Shown: positions 9,849 to 18,943 of the stretch, in pieces
How positions within the stretch are numbered: position 1 is the first letter of the stretch
Layout: each line of letters opens with the position of its first letter
Assembly (NCBI GenBank): GCA_030160035.1
Contig: BSNO01000003.1
Coordinates: forward strand, 868,001-932,000
DNA length: 64,000 nt
Source: Rhizobium albus
GTDB taxonomy: Bacteria; Pseudomonadota; Alphaproteobacteria; Rhizobiales; Rhizobiaceae
Direction of reading: 5' to 3'
Made by a program: the position numbers and the translations under genes
The notes under the pieces: model-generated
Seen by the model: the letters and a program-made list of their open reading frames with translations, nothing else
Database searches by the model: none
Told to the model about the DNA's origin: nothing

Positions 9849-12034
9849 GCGCGTGCCCTCTTCGCTTGCGCAGGGGCGCCCACGGCGGAATCCCCGGTCC
9901 GGAACAGATAGGTGATGCCGCGGACGGTCTGATAGAGCGCAAGGCGCAAAAACCATGCTGTTCCGAGCAGTACACCGGGATTGCGCCGGCGCGAGGCCTG
10001 GAAATGGGTCCACTGACTTGCGTTGGCGAAGATCAGATCGGCGACCATGCGGTGATGCACGGTCTTCATGCGCACAAAGGAACAGCCAATGGCCACCGCG
10101 TCGCCTTCACGGTCCTTGTTGCGGATCGTGACCGGCAGGATTTCCGGCTCCGTGCTCCAATGCGGCGTGAAGCGGATGCTGGCTTGGCCGGTGTCGACGG
10201 CTGCAAGCGCGCTGTGGCCACTGACGCGAAGGCGGGCGCCATTGACGGAGACGTCTTCGATCGTGGCAGGCACCCAGATGTCGCCCACGCCGAATTCGCA
10301 CCGCCGGTTGATCTGAACGCGCCGGGTCGCCGCCCGCTCGCGCCGTTCGGCAACCACACCGAGCGCCGCTCCTGCCATGACGAGGTTGAGAAGGTTCCAG
10401 GCACCCACGACCAGCGTGACATCCGCCTTGTAGGGTTCCGCATAGATGCGCCACACCGTCACGAAGACGCCGATCAGCAGCACGCCGAAGATGACGAAGA
10501 ATGGCCGCGACAGCTCCGACAGGCGGCTCGTCGTGATCGTTTCATCCTTCGCGGTCACCTTGAACGTCGGCTTGCGCGGATTGAGCGCGACCGAAATCAC
10601 CGCCGGCAGAAGGTGGACCGTCTGGATGTATTCGTAGAGCTCGGAGATCCAGGGCCAACGGAACGACCCGTAGAGGTAGTTCTGCATCATCAGGTTCACG
10701 GCCATGTAGCTGAGCGTGTAGGCGAGAAACTCGCCTCCCGAAGCCGTGAAGATCTGAAGATCGAGAAAGAGGTAGAACAGCGGCGCGAAGAGGAAGATCG
10801 TGCGCGGGAACGGAAACAGCCAGAACAGCGTCGACGACATGTAGCAAAGGCGCTGCGGAAAGGAGAGCCCGCGCTTGAGCAGAGGAAACCGGAACCGCAG
10901 GATCTGCATCATGCCCTGCGCCCAGCGCGAGCGCTGCCCGATGAAGCTCGAGAAGGTCGCAGGCTGCAGGCCGGCAATCAGCGGCTTGTCCACATAGACG
11001 CTGTTCCAGCCGCGCGAGTGCAGCTCGATGGCCGTCTCACAGTCTTCGGTGATGGAAATGCCGCTGAAGCCGTTGCTTTCCTGAAGCGCTTCGCGCCGCA
11101 GCACCGCCGCCGATCCGCAGAAGAACGCCGCGTTCCATTTGTCGAGCCCGCGCTGGATGACGCCGTAGAACATTTCGTTCTCGGACGGCATCTTCTCGAA
11201 CGTCTTCAGATTGCGCTCGAGCGGATCGGGATTTAGGAAGAAGTGGGGCGTCTGGACGAGGAACAGTCGCTTGTCCTCGTTGAAATAACCCACCGTCTCG
11301 CGCAGGAACGACCTTGCGGGCGCGTGGTCGGCGTCGAAAACCGCGACGAGATCGCCCGTCGAATGGTCGAGCCCGTTGTTGAGGTTGCCGGCCTTGGCGT
11401 GCTCGTTGCGGGCTCGGGTAAGGTAGCGGGCGCCGAGCTCTGCACAAAGCTTCTGCAGATTGGCGCGCCGCGCTTCCGCAATCTGGCCTTCGATGACGTT
11501 GTCGGAATTGCGCTTCTGGTCCGTGCCGCCGTCGTCGAGCAGCCATACGGTCAGCCGATCGGCCGGATAGTCGAGCGCCATTGCAGCCGCGATCGTGTCC
11601 GCCAGAAGCACCGGGTCTTCGTTGTAGGACGGGATGAAAACATCGACGCCCGGCAGGTCGTCCTCATCAACCGGCTGAGATGGGCGCGAGGGCAGGGGCC
11701 GCGCAACGATGAAGAGACTGAGGAACAGCATGAACACGCTGTACATTTCGGCCAGATAGAGCAGCAGGCCGGGAATGAAGCTTTCCAGCTGGTTGACGGG
11801 TGGCAGCGTGCTGGTCGTGCGCCAGTAGACATAGCGCAGCACGATGGCGGTGCCGAACGCCAGCGCCACCAGCCGCCACGTGCCTTCCGATTTGAAAAGC
11901 TTCAGGAGTATCATGATCAGCAGCACGATCGTGCCGGCAATCAAGTGCGTCTGCAGGTTGATCGGTAATGAGACGATGAAGACGATGCAGGCGGCCGCGA
12001 TGAACCAGACGAAGGCGAACAGGGGCTTGGCCAT
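9845..12034 (-). CDS. bcsA: BcsA, UDP-forming cellulose synthase catalytic subunit with PilZ domain
   Basis: A 729-residue inner-membrane GT2 processive glycosyltransferase that makes beta-1,4-glucan from UDP-glucose. N-terminal helices (residues 1-115) are followed by the GT2 domain with PSYNEDP, LLDDGG, FDADHA (DxD), SITEDCETA (TED) and QRSRWAQG (QxxRW), all intact. More helices precede a PilZ domain at about residues 560-660. It carries the c-di-GMP signature: RRVQINRR (RxxxR) and EDVSVNGA (DxSxxG). It should therefore be allosterically activated by c-di-GMP, which suits the GGDEF gene 7 kb away. It begins 181 bases downstream of bcsN and ends overlapping bcsB. Confidence 0.97.
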   Translation of the reverse strand: MAKPLFAFVWFIAAACIVFIVSLPINLQTHLIAGTIVLLIMILLKLFKSEGTWRLVALAFGTAIVLRYVYWRTTSTLPPVNQLESFIPGLLLYLAEMYSVFMLFLSLFIVARPLPSRPSQPVDEDDLPGVDVFIPSYNEDPVLLADTIAAAMALDYPADRLTVWLLDDGGTDQKRNSDNVIEGQIAEARRANLQKLCAELGARYLTRARNEHAKAGNLNNGLDHSTGDLVAVFDADHAPARSFLRETVGYFNEDKRLFLVQTPHFFLNPDPLERNLKTFEKMPSENEMFYGVIQRGLDKWNAAFFCGSAAVLRREALQESNGFSGISITEDCETAIELHSRGWNSVYVDKPLIAGLQPATFSSFIGQRSRWAQGMMQILRFRFPLLKRGLSFPQRLCYMSSTLFWLFPFPRTIFLFAPLFYLFLDLQIFTASGGEFLAYTLSYMAVNLMMQNYLYGSFRWPWISELYEYIQTVHLLPAVISVALNPRKPTFKVTAKDETITTSRLSELSRPFFVIFGVLLIGVFVTVWRIYAEPYKADVTLVVGAWNLLNLVMAGAALGVVAERRERAATRRVQINRRCEFGVGDIWVPATIEDVSVNGARLRVSGHSALAAVDTGQASIRFTPHWSTEPEILPVTIRNKDREGDAVAIGCSFVRMKTVHHRMVADLIFANASQWTHFQASRRRNPGVLLGTAWFLRLALYQTVRGITYLFRTGDSAVGAPAQAKRARA

Positions 12035-12215
12035 CAGAAGGGTCCCGGCACGATAGTGATCATCTCAAGTCGCTCCAATCCTCAAATTGGCTGACAAGTC
12101 TCGGCGGACATACGCCACGCCGTTTGTGCGGGTTTCCCGAAAACCGTCGACATGCTTAATCAATCCTCAAGCGACAGGGCAATCCAGTGGTGCATGAATT
12201 AGAGAGCAACATTAC

Positions 12216-13166
12216 CTAGGGTTGTACTTGACGCGGCGACGCCTCGTGGGAAGGCGCCGGGGCGACTGTCGGAGGTGCTGGAACGACGGGGACAGCCGTC
12301 GCAGCACTCGGCGGCGGTGGCACGATCGGGCCACGCACGACGGGCGTAGTGACTGGAACCTGTGCAGGCGCGGGCGCCGGGGCGGGTGCTGAAGCGCGGC
12401 GGCTGACGGGGCGTCGAACGGGCTCGGGCTCCGGCTCGAGAACCGTTTCGAGACGCTGCGGAACTGCTGGAAACACCGGCTTGCCTGTCACGCCCAATCG
12501 TGGGTCGGGCGGCGGCGGTGGGCCAAACGGGTTCCAGCCCGCTGCCGGGAAACCGCCGGTCACGGTATAGCCGTACATCACGGAAAGCAGGGCTTCTTCG
12601 CTTGCTCCCGTTTGACACAGGCGCAGCCGTGTCTGCATCGTTCCCCGCGGCGAGAAGGGTGCGGCTCTAGTCGGCCCGGTCGCCCGCTGCCAGGCGTAAA
12701 GGCATAGATCGCGCCCGCTGCGCCCCACCGCATAGCCGAACGGCCCGAAGCTGTTTTGCGCATAAAGCGGCGAGCGCTGCATCGCAACGCCAGGAAATGC
12801 GGCACGCATCTCGCGCTGGATCGTCGTTTCTGTGATAGGCAGATTGGACAGCGATGTCTGTCCTGCCTCCGTGCCCATCGGCCCGAAAAGCTGGACGCGC
12901 AGCAGGTTCTGACCGGGAACGTTGGAGGCCGCCGACAGCGCAACATCCTGTTGGATCGCGTTGGAATAGCGTCGTTCCACGACATCGACGACCGAAGGGC
13001 CTCCGGGCGGCGGCAAGACCAGCGCTTTGACGGCACCGATGCGCTCATTGGTGGATGCACGCTGCAGATCCGTCGGCGTACCGCACCCGGCGAGAATAAA
13101 GCCAAGTAAGGCAATAGAAGTTGCGCTGACGAGGCGCGCCTTCCCATTTGCTTTTTCGTGCCGCAT
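12216..13166 (-). CDS. bcsN: BcsN, cellulose biosynthesis lipoprotein
   Basis: A 316-residue protein matching BcsN of rhizobial and agrobacterial cellulose operons, upstream of bcsA on the same strand. A lipobox-like signal peptide ends LGFILAGC, so it is probably a lipoprotein. A conserved central region follows (VLPPPGGPSVVDVVERRY, LFGPMGTEAG, and AVGRSGRDLCLYAWQR). The last 110 residues are a Pro/Ala/Val-rich low-complexity tail likely to be disordered or to span the periplasm. BcsN is required for cellulose production in agrobacteria, but its mechanism is unknown. It has its own 181-base gap before bcsA, so bcsA may have an additional promoter. Confidence 0.88.
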   Translation of the reverse strand: MRHEKANGKARLVSATSIALLGFILAGCGTPTDLQRASTNERIGAVKALVLPPPGGPSVVDVVERRYSNAIQQDVALSAASNVPGQNLLRVQLFGPMGTEAGQTSLSNLPITETTIQREMRAAFPGVAMQRSPLYAQNSFGPFGYAVGRSGRDLCLYAWQRATGPTRAAPFSPRGTMQTRLRLCQTGASEEALLSVMYGYTVTGGFPAAGWNPFGPPPPPDPRLGVTGKPVFPAVPQRLETVLEPEPEPVRRPVSRRASAPAPAPAPAQVPVTTPVVRGPIVPPPPSAATAVPVVPAPPTVAPAPSHEASPRQVQP

Positions 13167-13327
13167 GTCGATCGTTTCAGGGTCGAATCAATTGAGCCTA
13201 CAGTGGTCGACAGAATTCCCGAACGCAATTGCCGGATTGCTTCAGAAACGCATCCGAGGCGGCACTGATGCATTCTGGCACAGCTGTTGAATCGCATTGC
13301 GTAACGGGTTTTTATTTAGGCAATTGA

Positions 13328-14230
13328 TTAGCTTTTGCCCACCGACCCGATCGCGCGGGCCATGTCGATGAAGGCGCGAAACGCAGCAGATGGGTTGCGG
13401 CGGCCCGGATAGTAGAGGCAGAGCGGTGCGCGCTGCGGTGTCCAATCCTGAAGCAGGCGCACCAGGCGCCCGGCGGCGATGTCATCGCGCACATCGGCTT
13501 CCATGAAAAAGCCGATGCCGGTTCCCTCCAGCACAGCAATGCGGGCGAGGCTCGCCTCATCGAGCGTGATGGGTCCTTGAACATCGATCTGCACTGCATC
13601 TCCCTCCTTCTCGAAGTGCCAGCGATAGAGCGCGCCGTTGGGCAAACGGATGCGGATGCAGGAATGGGTGAAGAGATCCGACGGGACCATCGGTGATCCC
13701 CGCGCCTCGAGATAGGCGGGCGCTGCAACGACGGCAAAGCTTTGAGGCTTCCCCACCGGAAGGGCAATCATGTCGGTCGGAACGAGGTCGGCGCTGCGCA
13801 GACCGAGATCGAACCCTTCGGCGACGATGTCGACGATCCGCCCCTCCGTCACGAGGTCGATGTGAACCTGCGGGTAGCGTCGCACGAAGGCAAGGACGAG
13901 CGGGGCGAGAATTTCCCGCGCAGCCGTCGGGAACGCATTGATGCGTAAGGTGCCGGACGGAATGTCCTGTTGCGAGCGCGCGACCGCCATGGCCTGCTGG
14001 ATTTCCCGCAGCGCCGGACCGACCTGCTCGACGAATTGGCGGCCGGCGTCCGTGAGCGAAACGCTGCGCGTGGTCCGGTTGAAGAGGCGTACGCCCAACC
14101 GCTTTTCGAGCTTGCCGATGAGGTTGCTCAGCGCAGTCGTCGACAGGCCGAGATTGAGCGCCGCTGCGCGAAACGAGCCCTTGTTGGCGATCGCGATGAC
14201 CGCATCAAGTTCCATGAGACCTTCGCGCAT
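13328..14230 (-). CDS. LysR-family transcriptional regulator
   Basis: About 300 residues. The start at [11 protein letters not shown] was taken because the preceding 134 in-frame codons lie opposite the next gene pair and do not resemble any LysR sequence. The N-terminal winged helix-turn-helix ([19 protein letters not shown], then [21 protein letters not shown]) is followed by a LysR substrate domain (residues 90-295). It is transcribed divergently from the NTF2-like/SDR pair 100 bases away. That is the usual LysR arrangement for controlling its neighbour, so it probably regulates that pair; the inducer is unknown. Confidence 0.93.
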   Translation of the reverse strand: MREGLMELDAVIAIANKGSFRAAALNLGLSTTALSNLIGKLEKRLGVRLFNRTTRSVSLTDAGRQFVEQVGPALREIQQAMAVARSQQDIPSGTLRINAFPTAAREILAPLVLAFVRRYPQVHIDLVTEGRIVDIVAEGFDLGLRSADLVPTDMIALPVGKPQSFAVVAAPAYLEARGSPMVPSDLFTHSCIRIRLPNGALYRWHFEKEGDAVQIDVQGPITLDEASLARIAVLEGTGIGFFMEADVRDDIAAGRLVRLLQDWTPQRAPLCLYYPGRRNPSAAFRAFIDMARAIGSVGKS

Positions 14231-14332
14231 TGTCCCGCTTTTCCAAACTCCTCGTCCGCCTTTGTCCCAATTATCGCGAGGGTCGTCCAGCCTTACCTTG
14301 CTGTCAGCCGATGCCATCAAAGGAGAACAGTC

Positions 14333-14662
14333 ATGGGTCCGCATCTGCCCAAGATCATCGCCGAATATTTCGAGACAGACAGAACCGGAAGCGCGGAAGA
14401 AGTGTCCGCGCTCTTCACGGAAGACGCCGTCGTACGCGACGAGAAAAGGACGCATGTCGGGCGCGATGCGATCCGAGAGTGGAAGGCGAACGCGTCGAGC
14501 GAATACAACTACACGACAGAGCCTTTTGCGATCGCGGACAGTGCTGGCCGGAAGGTCGTCACGAGCCGCCTCGTCGGTGACTTCCCGGGAAGCCCCGTCG
14601 ATTTGCGCTATTTCTTCATCCTCGATGGCCACCAGATCGCGGATCTGGAGATCGTTCCATGA
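14333..14662 (+). CDS. NTF2-like (SnoaL-type) protein
   Basis: A 109-residue single-domain alpha+beta cone protein of the nuclear-transport-factor-2/SnoaL superfamily. The pattern includes [25 protein letters not shown]-like [18 protein letters not shown] and [15 protein letters not shown] strong AGGAG ribosome site precedes its ATG, whereas a much longer open frame upstream overlaps the opposing LysR gene and has no such site. Its stop overlaps the start of the following SDR gene (ATGA), so the two are co-translated. Members are small-molecule isomerases, cyclases or ligand-binding proteins; the substrate is unknown. Confidence 0.85.
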   Translation: MGPHLPKIIAEYFETDRTGSAEEVSALFTEDAVVRDEKRTHVGRDAIREWKANASSEYNYTTEPFAIADSAGRKVVTSRLVGDFPGSPVDLRYFFILDGHQIADLEIVP

Positions 14663-15441
14663 CGCCGTTTATCGATCTTGCGGGAAAACGCGCGCTGGTG
14701 ACTTCCGGCACGAAGGGGGCAGGGGCTGCGACAGTCGCGCTCTTCCGTTCGCTCGGTGCCCGCGTCATGACGAGCGCACGCACCAAGCCTCAGCCTTTCG
14801 ATGACGACATTGCTTTCGTCGCAGCGGACCTGACGACCGTTGAAGGTTGCGCGACGCTCGCTGCCGCTGTGCTTGACGAGATGGGCGGTGTCGACGTCGT
14901 CGTCCACATGCTGGGCGGATCATCGGCACCGGCTGGCGGGTTCGCGGCACTCGACGACGGTGAGTGGAAGAAGGAACTCGATCTCAATCTGATGCCGGCC
15001 GTGCGGCTCGATCGCGCGTTGTTGCCCGGGATGCTCGATCGCAAAAGTGGCGTCGTCATCCACGTCACTTCGATCCAGGCGACACTGCCATTGCCGGAAG
15101 CAACCACCGGCTATGCCGCCGCGAAGGCCGCGCTCTCGACCTATAGCAAGAGCCTATCGAAAGAGGTTGCACCGCGCGGCGTGCGGGTCGTCCGGGTATC
15201 ACCCGGCTGGATCGAGACGGAGGCTTCCGTGAGCCTTGCCGAGCGGCTTGGCGCCGAGCACGGCGGCGGCGTGGAAGAAGGCAAGCGGCTGATCATGGCC
15301 TCGCTCGGCGGCATCCCGATCGGCCGACCATCCACTCCGGACGAGATCGCCAACCTGATAGCCTTCCTCGCATCCGACCGGGTAGCGAGCATCAACGGTG
15401 CCGAATTCATCATCGATGGCGGTACTGTGCCGACGGCATGA
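14659..15441 (+). CDS. short-chain dehydrogenase/reductase (SDR)
   Basis: A 260-residue NAD(P)-dependent oxidoreductase of the classical SDR type. The dinucleotide motif is [13 protein letters not shown], a variant of TGxxxGxG with Ser in place of the first Gly. The catalytic Tyr and Lys are in [13 protein letters not shown], the Ser region is HVTSIQ, and the PG motif is [10 protein letters not shown]. The C-terminal [20 protein letters not shown] is standard. It is translationally coupled to the NTF2-like protein, suggesting consecutive action on one metabolite, and both are probably controlled by the divergent LysR regulator. Confidence 0.92.
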   Translation: MTPFIDLAGKRALVTSGTKGAGAATVALFRSLGARVMTSARTKPQPFDDDIAFVAADLTTVEGCATLAAAVLDEMGGVDVVVHMLGGSSAPAGGFAALDDGEWKKELDLNLMPAVRLDRALLPGMLDRKSGVVIHVTSIQATLPLPEATTGYAAAKAALSTYSKSLSKEVAPRGVRVVRVSPGWIETEASVSLAERLGAEHGGGVEEGKRLIMASLGGIPIGRPSTPDEIANLIAFLASDRVASINGAEFIIDGGTVPTA

Positions 15442-15458
15442 CGGCCGAGACTGTCGGC

Positions 15459-15490
15459 GCATTCGGCCCGGTTGAGCGCGGGCCGAATGC
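15459..15490 (+). terminator. 12-bp stem hairpin after the SDR gene
   Basis: Perfect inverted repeat GCATTCGGCCCG / CGGGCCGAATGC with an 8-base loop, starting 18 bases after the SDR stop codon. The position suits a transcription terminator, but no T-run follows, so efficiency is uncertain. Confidence 0.5.
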
Positions 15491-15569
15491 CTCTCGCCTC
15501 GTGGGGACGACACAAGCTCCACGGCCGAAGTCTGTCGACAGCAGGCATACAGCCCTTTGGTACTGCCCC

Positions 15570-15594
15570 GGAACATCGCCCATCCAGACCTGTT
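15570..15594 (+). promoter_or_regulatory. candidate EcfG/RpoE2-type general-stress promoter
   Basis: GGAAC, then 18 bases, then TT, matching the rhizobial RpoE2/EcfG pattern (GGAAC-N18/19-TT). It lies 30 bases before the start of the small secreted protein gene. The motif is short and could arise by chance; the GGAAC and GTTCC ends also form a palindrome. Confidence 0.3.
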
Positions 15595-15623
15595 CCGTCT
15601 CCTCACGGAGAAGGAGATGTCCG

Positions 15624-15941
15624 ATGTCCAAGATCATGAAAGTCGCAGCAATGATTGCCGCACTCGCCGTTTCCAGTGGAGCGGCCTACGCTCAATGCGC
15701 CGACACTGAAGCAAATGCCACCGGGTCGATCTCCAAGGACGGATCGATCGCGCCCTTGGAAGGTGCTGCGGATTCGAACGCCAATGCGGAAACGGGAAGC
15801 GTCGCCAAGGATGGATCGACGATGCCGCTGGAAGCCAACGAAGACCAGGCAATGTCCTCCGATGACGTAGCGGCGCAGCAGCAGGGCGAGGAAACGTCTG
15901 CAGCAGCTGCCGACGAAGACTGCCCGGACGACGCTGGCTGA
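15624..15941 (+). CDS. small secreted acidic protein with internal repeat, unknown function
   Basis: A 105-residue protein not recognised as a named family. A signal peptide (MSKIMKVAAMIAALAVSSGAAYAQ) is followed by an acidic, Ala/Asp/Glu-rich mature part of about 80 residues. Two near copies of a 13-residue unit, GSISKDGSIAPLE and GSVAKDGSTMPLE, are separated by an Asn/Ala spacer. Only two Cys residues are present, one just after the signal peptide and one near the C-terminus, which could form a disulphide. The start was chosen for the signal peptide and the preceding AAGGAG site. A possible general-stress promoter lies upstream. Confidence 0.7.
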   Translation: MSKIMKVAAMIAALAVSSGAAYAQCADTEANATGSISKDGSIAPLEGAADSNANAETGSVAKDGSTMPLEANEDQAMSSDDVAAQQQGEETSAAAADEDCPDDAG

Positions 15942-16195
15942 GGAAGTTCCGATCGGCGGTGCTGCTGCCCCACCCACCACGTTCGCGATACTGTCCAGCG
16001 GCAACCACATGCTGCAACGCGCCGCGTCCGAAAACCCGAACGCCGACGCGTTGACGGGATTAGGCCCGTCAACGCCGCCGCATGGATCGGCGTGAGGGTC
16101 CTGATGGGCCTTCCTGCCGTGATCGGCAGAGCGCTGAACGGCGGCAAACTCGTCCTCTGGCGCTGACGGGGCGAGAGGACGAGCCAGACGTCGTT

Positions 16196-17056
16196 TCAGT
16201 TCAGACCGCCATTTGCGTAGATGGTCTCGCCATTGACCCATCCGCCACTGTTCGAGCAGATCATCGCGATCACTTCGGCAATGTCTTCCGGTTGGCCGAG
16301 CCGGCGCAGCGGCGTCGCTTCGGGAATGCCTCGAAGCGCGTCCTCACCGTGCTGGCGCAGCAGCTGGGTGTCCACGGCGCCAGGCGCGACCGCATTGACG
16401 GTGATGTTACTCCCGGCAAGCTCTTTGGCCAGAACGCGCGCATAAATCTGCAGGTCCGCCTTGGTGCCGGCATAGGCGGCGGCAGCAGGCGGGGTCTGCC
16501 GCACGATTCCCGATGAGAGGGTGATGATGCGGCCGCCTTTCCTCACGGTGCGCGCTGCCTCGCGAAATGTGTTGAATCCGCCCTTCACGTTCGTGGCGAT
16601 CATGCGATCAAAGGCAGCGTCGCTCATTTCCGCAAAGGGGCTGACATTCATTATGCCGGCATTGCCGACAACGACATCAACGCCACCGAACGCCTCCTCA
16701 TTGGCCGCGAACAGCGCGCGCACAGCCTCTGGATCGGCCACATCCGCCTGTAGCCAGATTGCGCGCCCGCCTTCAGCTTCGATTTCGGCGACGACTTGAG
16801 CAGCCAGATCGATGTGCGTGAGGCAGTTGACGGTGACGGCATAGCCGTCTCGCGCCAGACGCTTGGCGGTGGCCGCGCCGATGCCGCGGGACGATCCGGT
16901 TACGATGGCAGCGCGGCCGCTTCCGGGAAGGGCGCTCTCTTGTGTCGCCGTCTGCGCAGATGCCGTTCCGCCAAGAGCAAGGGCTGCCGGGGCTGCCGCG
17001 GTGAGCGCGAGAAAGGTGCGGCGGGAATTGTCGGGAGTGTCGGACTTATCGGTCAT
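16196..17056 (-). CDS. Tat-exported SDR family oxidoreductase
   Basis: A 286-residue SDR whose first 40 residues form a twin-arginine signal (NSRRTFLALTAAAPAALALGG, ending ASAQ), so the folded enzyme is probably exported with its cofactor. The start at MTDKSDTPDN was preferred over one 62 codons upstream because it places the Tat motif near the N-terminus. Motifs are IVTGSSRGIGAA (cofactor), NAGIMN, a Ser in TLSSGI, AYAGTKADL (catalytic Tyr and Lys) and VAPGAVDTQLL. An SDR with a Tat signal is uncommon, since NADP(H) is cytoplasmic; it may act with a tightly bound cofactor. It has no obvious operon partners. Confidence 0.88.
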   Translation of the reverse strand: MTDKSDTPDNSRRTFLALTAAAPAALALGGTASAQTATQESALPGSGRAAIVTGSSRGIGAATAKRLARDGYAVTVNCLTHIDLAAQVVAEIEAEGGRAIWLQADVADPEAVRALFAANEEAFGGVDVVVGNAGIMNVSPFAEMSDAAFDRMIATNVKGGFNTFREAARTVRKGGRIITLSSGIVRQTPPAAAAYAGTKADLQIYARVLAKELAGSNITVNAVAPGAVDTQLLRQHGEDALRGIPEATPLRRLGQPEDIAEVIAMICSNSGGWVNGETIYANGGLN

Positions 17057-17435
17057 GCTGGAGGCTTCTTTGAATTGGTTCCCGCGAGAGGTCGATCCGC
17101 ACCCGCCAGTCTTGGTCATGCGGGTGCATGAGCCGACGCCCGACGCGGGCATCTCTCGGAGAAGGTTGAAATTTACGAGCGAAGCAGAAGTCGGGTGCCG
17201 GTTCCCGCGCGGGTGTATAGCCGCCATGTTTCGTTCCGGCACATGGCCGTCGCTTCGAGCCTCAATCTAGCCGGTTCGGGCCGAGCCCGAATGCTCGAAG
17301 CTCGATTAAAGCTGCCTATTCCTGGATTCTGGAGTTTTCCGGCTCGGGCGGCGCTCCATACGATCGTGGATGGAGGGCCGGAGCATCTGCTGCTCTTATC
17401 AAACGGCCGAATGGCTCGAGTGAGCTTTCGTTACC
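17057..17435. other. gene-less stretch between an SDR gene and a truncated kinase
   Basis: No convincing coding sequence on either strand. The right part is where the ATPase half of the adjacent histidine kinase would be expected; no frame here continues that protein. The left part is the presumed promoter region of the Tat-exported SDR. No transposon ends were recognised. Confidence 0.5.
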
Positions 17436-18527
17436 TCACCGAAAGGTCAGCGGTTGGTTCAATTCGTGCGCCAGCGCGCCAGCCATCTGCCCGGCTGCGC
17501 TCAAACGGGACGCATGAAGAAGCTCCAACTGAAGTTCCTGCGCACGCACATCCGCGCGCTCGCGTTCATTTGCTTCGAGCGTCAGGCGTCCGAGCGCTTC
17601 CGCCAACTCCGATGTTCGTGCCGACACCCGCTGCTCCAGCGAGTTGTTAAGGCGCCGAAGGTTTTCTTCGAGCCGTTTCTGCCCCCTCAGATCGCGGCTG
17701 ACGGTCGCCATGTTCATCGGATGACCCGTGCGCAGGTCATCGATACGGAACCAGTCGACCAGAAAAGGAATGTCCTCTCCCGTTACAAAGTGGCGGAACT
17801 TGAGCTCACCAAACCAGCGCCCTGTCTTCATCACTTGCGACATCAATTCAAGATGTGCGCGAGTTTGCTCACCTGGAGCCAAGAAATCGAAGACGGCATG
17901 TCGCTGCGCCTCCTCGATGCCGGCCAGCCCCAACAACTCGCAGCCGGCCTTGTTGAGGTACTTCACCTTTCCGTCCAAGCGTGCGAAACCAACGAATTCG
18001 GACGATCGATCGATCAAGCTCGCTAAACGACGTTGCTGAGCCTCCGCGTGCCTGCGCTGGAAGGCGAGTGTTGCATGGCTCGCCGCGATAGTGAGAAGCA
18101 GCCGATGCGTTTCGCTCGGAAAATTGGGGTCGAGGGAACCAACAGCAATTCCCGCGTCGCTGCCAAAGTCCATCGAAACTGTCGTCATGCGCAGAGCTCC
18201 CGTTCCAAACGGGTCGTCGATTGCGACTGTCTGCTCGCGGGTGCAGAGCTGTGCGCGACGGAGAATGCATTCGATGCGATCAGCCGACTCGACGGTGACG
18301 GCTTGGCTTGTTCGCATGACTTCGACCGCAGCTTCATCGCCCAGCCCAGGCGCAGCAACGTAGACGACGTCCGCATCCAGCATCGAAATCAACGCCGCTG
18401 CCACACTGTCGGCAATCTGCCGCGGATCGTAGTCTTTCCAAATTGCAGGCAGCGTCGAGAGCGCCACAAGATCGCGGATGCAATGCCGTAGCTCTTGCGG
18501 CTCGAAAAGCTCGTCGACCCTGAGCAT
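17436..18527 (-). pseudogene. histidine kinase truncated directly after the H-box (GAF-PAS-HisKA fragment)
   Basis: The 363 residues comprise a GAF-like domain (about 20-155), a PAS domain (about 165-290, with EFVGFARLDGKVKYLNKAG) and a coiled region leading into a HisKA dimerisation helix. The H-box AGALAHELNQPLT is intact, including the phospho-acceptor His. The frame then ends two codons later. The rest of the phospho-acceptor domain and the whole ATP-binding domain (N, G1, F, G2 boxes; about 200 residues) are missing. No remnant is visible in the 380 bases beyond. This looks like a deletion breakpoint rather than a point mutation. The product cannot autophosphorylate, although a sensor/dimerisation fragment might still be made. 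Confidence 0.8.
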
Positions 18528-18943
18528 GACGCATGATCCCTATCGAAAACGCCATTCGGACCTTCAGCGCCTGTCCAGAACGCTGAAGCAGAACGACAGA
18601 AATTCGCTTCCGGAGATAGCGGCTGGCGACAGGCCGTCTGTGCTTGCGCAGGTGTGCGCATGCCGAGGGTGCCATCAAAGAGAGCTGACAAAGCCCAGAC
18701 GACGGAGAAACCACTCTCCGAACGTATCCTGTTTGAACCATACATTACATGGTTCAGATGCCCAGCGAATTCATTCCAAGGGAATGGCCGAGGGCTCGGC
18801 ATTTATGGGTGGTCGGCAGCCCCCCAGAACGGCGGGATGACCTTGCAATTGCGCAAAATTGCTTAATGGTCTCGCCACCGGTGCCCATTACATTTCCGGT
18901 CTCGCCCACGCGCGAGCGCAACACTGCCGGCGTAGGTACGACG
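18528..18943. other. intergenic region between the truncated kinase and the GAF protein
   Basis: Divergent intergenic region. An in-frame ATG at 18749 would extend the GAF protein by 65 residues, but those residues resemble no domain and lack a ribosome site, so most of this stretch is read as non-coding. It contains the palindrome annotated separately. Confidence 0.45.
18734..18756. promoter_or_regulatory. operator-like palindrome
   Basis: Perfect 8-bp arms TGAACCAT and ATGGTTCA separated by 7 bases, in the divergent region between the truncated kinase and the GAF gene. The size and symmetry suit a dimeric regulator; the protein that binds is unknown. Confidence 0.45.

Noticed and set aside
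9818-11236. A 472-codon plus-strand frame opposite bcsA
   Set aside because: Arg/Asp/Glu-rich shadow of bcsA with no recognisable family.
17195-17650. Plus-strand frame across the kinase breakpoint
   Set aside because: Low-complexity composition, no ribosome site, and overlap with the kinase fragment.
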